From an uncultured Bacteroides sp. (GTDB lineage: Bacteria > Bacteroidota > Bacteroidia > Bacteroidales > Bacteroidaceae), in assembly GCF_958445495.1 (NCBI RefSeq), contig NZ_CAUCSQ010000006.1, positions 62,001-126,000 on the forward strand: DNA of 64,000 nt, given 5' to 3'. The notes beneath the pieces are model-generated. The model was not told where the DNA came from and did no database searches. It saw only the letters and a list, made by a program, of their open reading frames with translations. Of this stretch, positions 1-8,422 are shown piece after piece. Position numbers and translations under genes: made by a program. Numbering within the stretch: position 1 is the first letter of the stretch; the number at the start of each line of letters is the position of its first letter.

Positions 1-2137
1 CCACTATCACATGCTTAGGCGTAAATGTAAAATTGTCGTAATTTTTCCAGTCTTTATTATAAATGCCTTCTTCTTTCGAATCCCCGAAACCGAAATACAC
101 GCCGTCTATATCGAGACTTGCCGTACCTGGCTTGATAACCACCGTATAGGGGAACCGGGGAGTAGTAGCTTTATAGTAAAGGCTGTCTTTCTTATAAGGG
201 AAATGCTCTTCGCCGTCATCGGTCTTATAAGATTTGTAATCATCATGATAAGATATCCACATCGTGGAAATATCACCGTCAAACAGATTGAAAGGCGTTC
301 CGTCCTTTGCCGCCGGACTGAAAGTCTTATTTTCATCAAGATATTTATAATTTCCGGACTTTAAGCCGTCGCCTTCCCCTGAATAAGCGGCCGCTTCCCA
401 CCCTTTACGAACATGCAGGAACGGAGTTTTACCGGAATGCGTATAAAACACCTTGCCGTCATAATCGTCTACCTCGTTATATGCCAACGGATTATACTTC
501 CATATCTGTTTTTCCAAATGAGCCTTTTCTATCGATTTATTTTTCACATCGTCTGACACCGTTAATCCCCAACGGTCAAAAACCGGCATAAAATCCCGGT
601 CGAAATATTCAGTCAATGCGGTAAGAAGGGCATCCGTCATACTCAGCCGATTTACAACACTTTTCTGACTTTCCTCCGCCAAAAAGCGATTAAAATAGCC
701 AAAAAACTTCCAGCCGTCTTTCTTCGTCCCCGAAGCGTCGGCCTCTTGTTGTTCATAACCGATAATGGAAGAAAACAAAGCAAACAAGGCTTGCGAGAAA
801 GCAGGATCGTTTTTTGTCGGGATTTCCGACATTTTCATTTTAGCATCCGGGTTATAAACCTTACAGGAATCCTGAGATGCAAACCGGATAGCCTCATCAA
901 AACCAGCCTCCTCCATCACGTAAATGGAAGAGAAATTCATTACATAAGATGCTCCCCATCCCGTAACTTTATAAGAAGGAACCTGTTTGTTGGCCCCGGA
1001 CATCCACTTATTTTTATACAGGAAATAAAAATTGGGCAATACTTTATAAATGGTAGAAAAACTATTCGGAGTATTTTCCCCCGAAGGGACATAAGACTGC
1101 TCATACATCTCCAGGAACAGCCATCCAATCACATGAACGGTATATTCATCACCGGACTTCACCCGTTCGGGGTCAGTAATCACATCAAACATTTCCTGCG
1201 AAGACAGCAATTCGATATTGGTATTGTTATAGTATGAATACCGTTCGGTGATAAGATGCACGTCCATCACCGCCCGCAAAGGGAATCCCAGTTTCGGGAA
1301 ATTGCTGTCCGCCCCGTCCAGGCCGTAGAACTGGTTATAACACTCTACCCAATCGTCCCACAAATCCAGGGCTTCTTTCATCTTATTAACAAATGCGATT
1401 CCTTCCGATTCCACTTTTAACTTCAGGAGATTGAGGGGTACGGAGAAAGCGATGTTCGTACCTCTTAATTCTATCCAAGGAACCGTTGTCTTTTTTATTT
1501 TTTCCATCCATTCGCCCGGCTCCGTTTCATCCAGCACGAAATCCGGGGCCTCATAGACGTTTTGTATCCTTAGGGTTACCGTCTGCCCGTCTGCTTCACC
1601 ATTTCCGGAACGTTTAATCCAGAGATATCCTCCATAAGGGTTGCGCAACTCATTAATGCCTTTAAAAAGCGGGACCATCGTCGTAACTTTCGGGTCACGT
1701 TCCAAATACGTGTTTCCCGACAAATCGGACAAATCAGTAGTATGTATTCCTATCTGCGCCGTCAGCCCTTTTATATCATCATCCAGGACAATCGTCACTT
1801 TCTCGCCCGCACCCGCATACAGTCCTGTACTATAGATGGGAGAAGGAGTAATTTTTAAGTTTACGCTGGATGCGTCTACCGAAAGGCGCGACATCTCTAC
1901 GGGAAACATTACTTCCGCTTTACGTTCCTCCGTCAACGTATCTACCAAACCGGGAAATATACGCGCACGGCTGTAAAGGCTGACGTCAATTCCTTCTCCT
2001 TCATAATAATCGCCTCCCGTCTCCTCTACATAATCATCGGTAGCCGAAACAATTCCTTCGAAGTCTTTATCTTCACATGCGACTGCCCCCCATGCCAATC
2101 CGGCAACAAAGAGCATATAAATCAATTTCTTTTTCAT
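1..2137 (-). CDS. M60-like (enhancin-type) surface lipoprotein, catalytic motif lost; 3' end outside window
   Basis: The frame is open from ATG at 2137 to the left edge, so the C-terminus is missing (712 codons visible). The N-terminus is a lipoprotein signal ending at Cys21. Residues about 100-350 follow the peptidase M60 pattern: LYAGAGEKVTI, then RNPYGGYLWI (about 165-174), then VPWIEL (219-224). Where M60 enzymes carry HExxH (usually HELGH), this protein has HVIGW at 335-339, so the catalytic Glu and the second zinc His are gone. The later region that should hold the third ligand also seems to lack Glu. The last visible part (LFDGD, PYTVVI) looks like an F5/8-type C carbohydrate-binding domain. 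It is the last gene of the leftward SusC/SusD run, 22 bp after the previous gene. It is probably a surface glycan or glycoprotein binder rather than a peptidase; that role is inferred. Confidence 0.8.
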   Translation of the reverse strand, partial: MKKKLIYMLFVAGLAWGAVACEDKDFEGIVSATDDYVEETGGDYYEGEGIDVSLYSRARIFPGLVDTLTEERKAEVMFPVEMSRLSVDASSVNLKITPSPIYSTGLYAGAGEKVTIVLDDDIKGLTAQIGIHTTDLSDLSGNTYLERDPKVTTMVPLFKGINELRNPYGGYLWIKRSGNGEADGQTVTLRIQNVYEAPDFVLDETEPGEWMEKIKKTTVPWIELRGTNIAFSVPLNLLKLKVESEGIAFVNKMKEALDLWDDWVECYNQFYGLDGADSNFPKLGFPLRAVMDVHLITERYSYYNNTNIELLSSQEMFDVITDPERVKSGDEYTVHVIGWLFLEMYEQSYVPSGENTPNSFSTIYKVLPNFYFLYKNKWMSGANKQVPSYKVTGWGASYVMNFSSIYVMEEAGFDEAIRFASQDSCKVYNPDAKMKMSEIPTKNDPAFSQALFALFSSIIGYEQQEADASGTKKDGWKFFGYFNRFLAEESQKSVVNRLSMTDALLTALTEYFDRDFMPVFDRWGLTVSDDVKNKSIEKAHLEKQIWKYNPLAYNEVDDYDGKVFYTHSGKTPFLHVRKGWEAAAYSGEGDGLKSGNYKYLDENKTFSPAAKDGTPFNLFDGDISTMWISYHDDYKSYKTDDGEEHFPYKKDSLYYKATTPRFPYTVVIKPGTASLDIDGVYFGFGDSKEEGIYNKDWKNYDNFTFTPKHVIV

Positions 2138-2159
2138 CGTAATCAAAAATTAAGGCGTT

Positions 2160-4154
2160 TCAGTTATTCTCGTTCGAAAAGTTTTTATAGGTAAATTCCC
2201 ATGCCTTTCCTTCCATATTCCAATCCCACTGTACAAACTTTCCCAGCCACAAGAATATCTGACGGGAGATATCTACCGTATTGAATGTCTTACTGTAATA
2301 ATTGGGGTCTGCATCAGGTGAAGGATGGAGGGCAGGCGACTGTTCATTGCCGGAAGTCCAGGCGCCATAAGAGCCACGGTCTATTATAAAATCATCCGAC
2401 TCGTCATCTAACGCTCCTTTCGCATAGTTTTTCATTACTTTCCCCATCATCTCGTCTTCCAAATCACACGGCCAATAACCGACCAGATGTTCCCAAAGTA
2501 TAAAATCCTCACCCAACTTATGCAAATTAGGAATACCCGCGGACGACTTTACTTCTTCCGCTGTCAACGCTTTGTCATAAAGCTGTAGGTTGGATACATA
2601 AAAGTAATTCTTGAACGACACGTTTTTCGTATTCCTCTGCGTTTTTTGTGACTCTGCATCCTCTGTTTCCCCGATACGCAACGGCGCCGTCGTAGAAGGA
2701 TAGGATGAATTCTGGGCATTGTACTTTTTCATGTCGCTGTTGCTATAATCCGTCTTATTGTTCTCTTCTCCGTCCAAATAAAAGATAATCTGGGTCCGTC
2801 CGCTTTTATCCGGATGGGGGGCAAGCGTCACCGTAAGCACATGCCATTGTGCCCAGTCTAGATTGAGCTTGTCCTCATTTTGCGTCTGTAACAGCCAGCG
2901 TTTACCGCCGGAACCGAAACAGATGCGCCGTCCGCTGTTGTCGCTATTAAAATGGAAAAACCAGCCGCTCCCTATTTTTGAGTTCTCATTCATGTTGGCG
3001 CTTTTCGACAAGATTACATATTTCCTGTTGTCTTGACTGACGCTCGATTTCAGAAAGAACTGAATCGTAATCGGGACTATCTTTCCTTCCTCGTCAAAAC
3101 GCAATTCACCCGTTTCCGTATTCCCCAACCGGGCGGACTTTACGTAAGTTGTCGGATTATCCACCTTATAGTCATAAGCATACATAGGCGTATTGTATGA
3201 ATAGGACAAATCCATGTCTCCGGGAGCGACCTGGACTTCCGGCATCAGATTCACGTTATATATCATCGTGAAAGTATTCCTTGTCCGGTCCTTATAATGC
3301 GTATCCGGTCTTTCTTCCGTCTCATAGACCCAGTATCCGCCATAATTGGAGGTGACTACAATCATCCAGTTTTCAGCCGCATAATTAGGACGGCTCTTCA
3401 ACGCATCCCATATTTCACCGATATAACCGTCTAACGTCCGGATGGCTTCTTTTACGGAATTGGCTGGTTCCGCCGTTTCCGTATAATCCGTATAATATGT
3501 TCCGTCAACACCTCCCGCCGCTTCAACGACTCCTTTAAACTGCGCCACAATCAAATCCGGGACAACTGAAAGCTGCAACTCTTCCAGCACCCGCTCTTTC
3601 ACCTCCATGTCCGTATTCACATCTTCCGGAGCATTTATCTTTTCCGAAGCAAAAGTCTGCCGGAAAACGTCGTTTGCCGCATACATGCTGACGGCAGCCC
3701 CCGAATCGGCCAGACGGGATGCAAAATTCTCCATAAACCCTTTCGATTCCAGTTCTTCATCCGACTTGATGCCGTGGGTGGTGTTGCCGACCATCAAATT
3801 TGCCCAACCGCGGCCATTAGTCAGTTGTTCGTCCTCTTCTTCCCTTATGCGGAGAGTCCCGTCTCCCAATCCGGCATCGGTGTACATGGCATGGGAAATC
3901 ATAGCTTTCAAATTCGGCGCCATATTGGCATTCCGGACCGTCTGAACCGACTTGCCCGCCGCACCGTCCATCACCACCAGCATCACATGGTTTGACTTAT
4001 AGTGTGAACCCGACTCCGGATAATCATATTTCAAAGAATCCTCTATCGTATCATTACATGCCGTCATTGCAAACACCAGCATCGTAACGGCACAGCCTTT
4101 CAGCAAACCTTTCCCGATTTTATCATATCCTGTTTTCATATCATTTCTACTCAT
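2160..4154 (-). CDS. Alkaline-phosphatase-superfamily-like lipoprotein with LamG-like domain, metal site degenerate
   Basis: 664 residues, lipobox TAC at Cys33. Residues about 55-280 have the fold signature of type I phosphodiesterase/alkaline phosphatase proteins: VMLVVMDG with Asp63, GWANLMVGN...HGI (116-129), and a late strand VVTSNYGG at 266-273. Active members have Asp-His in that last motif; here it is Asn270-Tyr271. The middle Asp/His metal pair is also not recognisable, so catalysis is doubtful. Residues about 350-560 (WFFHFNSD, WHVLTVTLAP, FYLDGE, YVSNLQLYDKALTAEEV) form a LamG/concanavalin-like binding domain. The build matches the Bacteroidota family I know as DUF4983. It sits between the delta-60-type lipoprotein (6 bp away) and the M60-like gene and likely forms part of the same surface complex. 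A second possible start lies at Met6. Confidence 0.8.
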   Translation of the reverse strand: MSRNDMKTGYDKIGKGLLKGCAVTMLVFAMTACNDTIEDSLKYDYPESGSHYKSNHVMLVVMDGAAGKSVQTVRNANMAPNLKAMISHAMYTDAGLGDGTLRIREEEDEQLTNGRGWANLMVGNTTHGIKSDEELESKGFMENFASRLADSGAAVSMYAANDVFRQTFASEKINAPEDVNTDMEVKERVLEELQLSVVPDLIVAQFKGVVEAAGGVDGTYYTDYTETAEPANSVKEAIRTLDGYIGEIWDALKSRPNYAAENWMIVVTSNYGGYWVYETEERPDTHYKDRTRNTFTMIYNVNLMPEVQVAPGDMDLSYSYNTPMYAYDYKVDNPTTYVKSARLGNTETGELRFDEEGKIVPITIQFFLKSSVSQDNRKYVILSKSANMNENSKIGSGWFFHFNSDNSGRRICFGSGGKRWLLQTQNEDKLNLDWAQWHVLTVTLAPHPDKSGRTQIIFYLDGEENNKTDYSNSDMKKYNAQNSSYPSTTAPLRIGETEDAESQKTQRNTKNVSFKNYFYVSNLQLYDKALTAEEVKSSAGIPNLHKLGEDFILWEHLVGYWPCDLEDEMMGKVMKNYAKGALDDESDDFIIDRGSYGAWTSGNEQSPALHPSPDADPNYYSKTFNTVDISRQIFLWLGKFVQWDWNMEGKAWEFTYKNFSNENN

Positions 4155-4160
4155 TTAAGG

Positions 4161-6062
4161 TTATTCTCCTTCCGTTTCTTCTACCACATTCTGTAATTCG
4201 ATCTTCAGCATCACGATATTATTCATTTCCTTTCCGTCAAAAGAGAAAAAATTTCCCGTCAACAGCAAACCATTGGCATTGTCGGAAGTCAATGAATATT
4301 GCGCATCATGCAACTGTCCGGAAAACCTGCCCGGTACATTGAATTTCTGAATGGCATTGCCTTCCATATCAAGGATAAGGAATCCTTGCCGGGTAACTCC
4401 GTCATATTTGTCGAACGTTCCGGTAACGACCAAATACGGACTGTGTTGTGCCGAATAGGGAGTAAGGTCCACTATTTTCGCGAAGTTGGCCATCCCTCCT
4501 TCCAGCCTGGGTTGTCCGTCTTCTTTGTGAAGCACAAAATCCGGGTCAAGCGTGCCGTCGGGGTTCAGAACGACAAGCCCGCTGACCTTCTGCCCATTGA
4601 AAGAAGTAAAATTACCGGTTATAACGATACGTTCCTGTTCCTCTCCGTTTACATCGGTATAGACGGTATGGGTGATTTTACTAATTTCAGAATCGGTTCC
4701 GGCATTCACATTTGCAAGAAAGGCCGGCTCTATATTGCCCTGCGCATCGATTTTCACCAGATTATGAACTGTCTGCCCGTCGAACTGCGTAATTTCCCCC
4801 ACCATGATTACCGACTCGTCTTTCAGCAGGCAGGCGTCGTTGATATGGCCGACAGCGCCTTCTTTCGATTTCGTCTCCGGAGAGGCCGCGTCACGCCGGT
4901 AGGTCATATCCAACTCGCCGTTTTCATCCATACGCATCACGGACTTGGCTTCCGTATATACGTCTGAGGCAATGAGCTTATCCTTGTCCACATTGCAAGT
5001 AGAATTATCGTAATCCGTTTTGCAATGAGAATCGAAATTCCCTACTGCAATTATCTTTTTTCCTTGAACGGCAAAAGCGCGCACAATCTCATAGCCCAGC
5101 CCCGTGCCTCCTACAAATACCGGAACATTTATCTCCTGCAAGGTTCCGTTGGAATCGGAAAATTTCTTCTTCTCTGTTTTTACAGACAAATCGCTATTGA
5201 GCAGAAGCAAATTCTTGCAAGTAAACTGTCCTCCCAGATTCGTATAATATTTTTCATAATCGGAAAACAAACCGTACATTATCACCCGCGGCGCTGTTTC
5301 TTCATTATCTTCTTTCCAATAATCTAACCCGTTTACCTTACAATACAGGAACTCACCCATATTTTCCACATAATAAGAGCCTGCGTATATCCCGTTATTG
5401 ACTTTGAACTTATCGGCTGTTCCATAACTTATCGCCCCTGTTTCACTGCTAACCATGGCAAGTCCGCCATAATTTTTGCTATTGCTGGCTTTATAGAAAT
5501 CGCCACAAAGATAAAATTCAGTAACCTGACTGGTATTCTTCGACCACGGAACACAAGAAAGAATAACTCCCATATAAGGTCCGGTCTTATAATATTCAAA
5601 TCCCTCGTCAATCGAAACACTTCCGGAAACATTGAAGTAGGGCCCGTAAAAAATCTGGTTTTCCAACACCATATAGGTAGAGCCCGAACTTACATTCTGG
5701 GGAATTACCGCTGTCAGAGTGGTATCGGTAGCGGCAGCTATCTCACAAATCTCATCAGAGATGTAAAACTGGAAATCGTATGAATATGTATCTCCTTCCC
5801 GATGGATATATTTGGCTAGTCCTTCCGTACGGAAAACGACTTCTTCCCCCGGTCCTGCGGTTTCCGGGTCGGGAGTTTCCGACAACAGTTTCACAGCCAG
5901 AGGCTCACGGCCGCCGGCATAGGGATCTTCCTTAATGGAATCTTCTTCATTGGCATTGCATCCGGCAAAAGCCAGCGTCAGGACAACTAAACACAACGCA
6001 ACCGCTGTCCTGCAAAAACAAACTGTGACAGTCATTATCTTCCTATTCATCGTTCTTTGCAT
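4161..6062 (-). CDS. Surface lipoprotein with TIG-like N-terminus and delta-60-type beta-propeller repeats
   Basis: 633 residues with a lipoprotein signal (LAFAGC, Cys35). The N-terminal domain (about 50-140) resembles the IPT/TIG-like DUF5008 domain: PDPETAGPGEEVVF and a strand-rich stretch ending IFYGPYFNV. From about 330 onward there are repeated motifs of the kind ITGNFTSFNGQKVSGLVVLNPDGT, LVVTGTFDKYDG and LLLTGNFFSFDG. These match delta-60 repeats, which build beta-propellers. No catalytic motif was seen. It overlaps the end of the upstream fasciclin gene by 20 bp, which implies translational coupling. In this locus it most likely acts as a cell-surface binding protein accompanying the second SusC/SusD pair. 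Confidence 0.75.
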   Translation of the reverse strand: MQRTMNRKIMTVTVCFCRTAVALCLVVLTLAFAGCNANEEDSIKEDPYAGGREPLAVKLLSETPDPETAGPGEEVVFRTEGLAKYIHREGDTYSYDFQFYISDEICEIAAATDTTLTAVIPQNVSSGSTYMVLENQIFYGPYFNVSGSVSIDEGFEYYKTGPYMGVILSCVPWSKNTSQVTEFYLCGDFYKASNSKNYGGLAMVSSETGAISYGTADKFKVNNGIYAGSYYVENMGEFLYCKVNGLDYWKEDNEETAPRVIMYGLFSDYEKYYTNLGGQFTCKNLLLLNSDLSVKTEKKKFSDSNGTLQEINVPVFVGGTGLGYEIVRAFAVQGKKIIAVGNFDSHCKTDYDNSTCNVDKDKLIASDVYTEAKSVMRMDENGELDMTYRRDAASPETKSKEGAVGHINDACLLKDESVIMVGEITQFDGQTVHNLVKIDAQGNIEPAFLANVNAGTDSEISKITHTVYTDVNGEEQERIVITGNFTSFNGQKVSGLVVLNPDGTLDPDFVLHKEDGQPRLEGGMANFAKIVDLTPYSAQHSPYLVVTGTFDKYDGVTRQGFLILDMEGNAIQKFNVPGRFSGQLHDAQYSLTSDNANGLLLTGNFFSFDGKEMNNIVMLKIELQNVVEETEGE

Positions 6063-6861
6063 TTAATATATGTTTTTCATACTCTTTCTCTTTTTTCCAT
6101 ACAGCGGCGCGCTTGGCAGACGGATAGGTAATGCCTGCCTGAACGGCTTTCTGATAGAGAACCGACGGAGAAAATCCCAATCTGTGGTCAAGCCGGATAA
6201 CATGTACGATGCCGTTGTCCGGCTCTATATTGCAGGATGCCACATAAGCGTACAACGGATATCCATAACCGGAATAGGCATACATGATTTGCCTGTATCC
6301 GGCATATTTGATGCCGTTGGCCTCACCGTAACATACTCCCATAGTCATCTTATAACTTTTATCGTAGGTAAAGTTCGTCTGTCCCGGATAGGTGCTTATT
6401 GCCGCCGTATCTATCTGGGCAATGTCATTCAAACGATATTTTCCTTGCATGACATACATTCCGATAATATCTTCCCATACGCTTTTATCTACTTGCGAAA
6501 GGTCTGTCACCTTCTCTTTACCGTCATAATTATATAAATAGTCATTCATATAATCTACACTCCGATCGATGGAAAAATCCGTGGGAGCGAAGAAAGTCAC
6601 CTCTTCATTGCTTAATATATCGTTCCATTTCGTCATCTTGATTACTTTAACCAAATCTTCGAAAAGGTCGGGACGGGACTCAAGATACTGCATCACATTA
6701 CCGTCAAAATAAGGATTGCTGACGCCTCCGTCTATCGCATAATCATCATTGCAACCGGCCATCGAAAACACGGACAGCAATATCGCGCATAATCCGCAAA
6801 CTGTTTTTCCTATATTTTTCATTATTCCCATCATTATATCCATTGTGATTATCCTGTTCAT
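6043..6861 (-). CDS. Fasciclin (FAS1)-domain lipoprotein
   Basis: 272 residues. FAS1 signatures are visible: YLESRPDLFEDLVKVIKMT, EVTFFAPTDFSIDRSVDYM near residue 85, and the terminal NGIVHVIRLDHRL. The lipobox is FSMAGC. The first Met (6861) gives an unusually long n-region; Met14 at 6822 would start a standard lipoprotein signal (MKNIGKTVCGLCAILLS), so the true start may be 6822. The gene follows SusD by 3 bp and overlaps the next gene by 20 bp. FAS1 domains mediate protein or carbohydrate adhesion; here it probably joins the SusC/SusD outer-membrane complex. A second FAS1-like lipoprotein occupies the equivalent place in the upstream module. Confidence 0.85.
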   Translation of the reverse strand: MNRIITMDIMMGIMKNIGKTVCGLCAILLSVFSMAGCNDDYAIDGGVSNPYFDGNVMQYLESRPDLFEDLVKVIKMTKWNDILSNEEVTFFAPTDFSIDRSVDYMNDYLYNYDGKEKVTDLSQVDKSVWEDIIGMYVMQGKYRLNDIAQIDTAAISTYPGQTNFTYDKSYKMTMGVCYGEANGIKYAGYRQIMYAYSGYGYPLYAYVASCNIEPDNGIVHVIRLDHRLGFSPSVLYQKAVQAGITYPSAKRAAVWKKEKEYEKHILNAKNDE

Positions 6862-6864
6862 ACA

Positions 6865-8397
6865 TTATTCCCAATAAGTGTTTTTAGTCATATAAGGGTT
6901 ATTGTCCAGCGCACCTTTAAAAATAGGCCATGTCCATGCACCTTGTTTCAGGTTAGCGGTCGTTTCGCGATAGCCGCTCTCGTCTGCAAAGGTCGAGAAA
7001 CTGGAATCGGTGATTTTCTCCGTTCTCACCAAATCATAAAAGTACTGTCCTTCTCCCATCAGTTCGCGTACACGTTCCCAGTAAATATCCGCGTCCAAAT
7101 CCGTACCGGCCTCAAAATCCGGAGCTCCCGCCCGCTGGCGAATACGGTTCACTTCCTCCAGCGCTTTGTCTGACTCGCCTAACTTATTAAGCGCTTCCGC
7201 ATAAAGCAAAATCGCATCGGCAAGACGGAATACAATATAATTGCCTGAATTGGGAATCAATGTGCTTCCGTAATGATCGGCATTCAACATCTTAACGATT
7301 TCCACATACGTATCGGAAGACGAACTTCCCGGGTTCTCCTCATCCGAGAAATACAGGTTCTTAAACCAAGAGGACTTTCGTCCGTCTTCCGTTTCCTGGG
7401 GATATAACTTCTGCAGGAAGACCTCGCTGTAGCGGAAATCCGGCTTCGTCTTATTCCGGACTTCATATACTACTTTAGTACACCACATATGGTCGGTCTT
7501 AAAGATTTCACCCGTTGTAATATTCTGCGCTATTTCAAATAATCCTTCATTGGAATCACCTTTAAAGACGTCACCCATCTGAGACATCGGCTGCAATGAA
7601 TAATAGGTTCCGTCTACCCAAGAGTCTGATTCAGCCAATCGCTTGACTTCCTCATAATAGGTCTGGGCATTGTCCGGTTCAAAGAATACCAGCCACATAT
7701 TGATATGCATCATCAATGTGAGCACAGCCCCGCGGTTGGCGCGCAAACTTCCGTTACCGTTACGCCACCGCAGGATGTTCCCTTCCGGATCGCTGTCCAA
7801 TACCGACTGTAAATCCGCCAAACAATTCTTGAGTACCACCGACTTGTCTGTACGCGGCAACGGCTGGGCAAAAAATGCCTCCGTATAATAAGGGACATCA
7901 CCGAACAACCGCACCATGAAAAAATAGGCAAGACTACGCATGAAACGGCATTCCGCCCTGTAACGTTCGCGTTCCACATCTGTAATTCCCTGGATATTGG
8001 CTATCTCCTGAATCATAATATTGGCGCTCTGCACTACTTTGTACATGTTCTTCCAATTATAAATAGCTCCAAAATCGGACGACTCTCCCTTATTGCTCCC
8101 GTCTTTTTTGTCTTTATAACTCCTCATGTCGTTCTGGAGCAGATATAGATAATTGTTTGCATTCTGGTCAAGAATCGGCGCACAACGTATGTCTCCGGCA
8201 TAAAGGAAGAATCCGTTATCGGTAGTAGCTTTCCGGAAATGCTGGTAAATACTAAGCATAAAAGCTTCCGCATTGGCTTTTTCGCCATACCAGAACTTAT
8301 CTCCCGGCAGTTTATCGTCATCATCAGTATCCAGATTACATCCGCAGAAAGTGGATGTAAAGATTAAAAGCAAACCTATTGTTATATATTTCAACAT
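6865..8397 (-). CDS. SusD/RagB-family glycan-binding lipoprotein (second pair)
   Basis: 510 residues with lipobox TFCGC (Cys20). Family features include the helical TPR-like core (RAECRFMRSLAYFFMVRLFGDVPYYTEA, about 146-173) and the conserved C-terminal segment RLADAILLYAEALNKLG with YWERVRELMGEGQYFYDLVR. SusD proteins form the lid over their SusC transporter and hold the oligosaccharide before import. The SusC partner lies directly upstream (8423-11647, 25 bp away). The substrate cannot be read from the sequence. Confidence 0.95.
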   Translation of the reverse strand: MLKYITIGLLLIFTSTFCGCNLDTDDDDKLPGDKFWYGEKANAEAFMLSIYQHFRKATTDNGFFLYAGDIRCAPILDQNANNYLYLLQNDMRSYKDKKDGSNKGESSDFGAIYNWKNMYKVVQSANIMIQEIANIQGITDVERERYRAECRFMRSLAYFFMVRLFGDVPYYTEAFFAQPLPRTDKSVVLKNCLADLQSVLDSDPEGNILRWRNGNGSLRANRGAVLTLMMHINMWLVFFEPDNAQTYYEEVKRLAESDSWVDGTYYSLQPMSQMGDVFKGDSNEGLFEIAQNITTGEIFKTDHMWCTKVVYEVRNKTKPDFRYSEVFLQKLYPQETEDGRKSSWFKNLYFSDEENPGSSSSDTYVEIVKMLNADHYGSTLIPNSGNYIVFRLADAILLYAEALNKLGESDKALEEVNRIRQRAGAPDFEAGTDLDADIYWERVRELMGEGQYFYDLVRTEKITDSSFSTFADESGYRETTANLKQGAWTWPIFKGALDNNPYMTKNTYWE

Positions 8398-8422
8398 AAT
8401 CTTCTCTTTTTAAAATATTTGA

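Noticed and set aside
11..364. Rightward reading frame of 117 codons at the left edge, and others like it opposite the SusC/SusD run
   Set aside because: They lie antisense to long, well-supported proteins with signal peptides and family motifs, and have no recognisable composition or motif.
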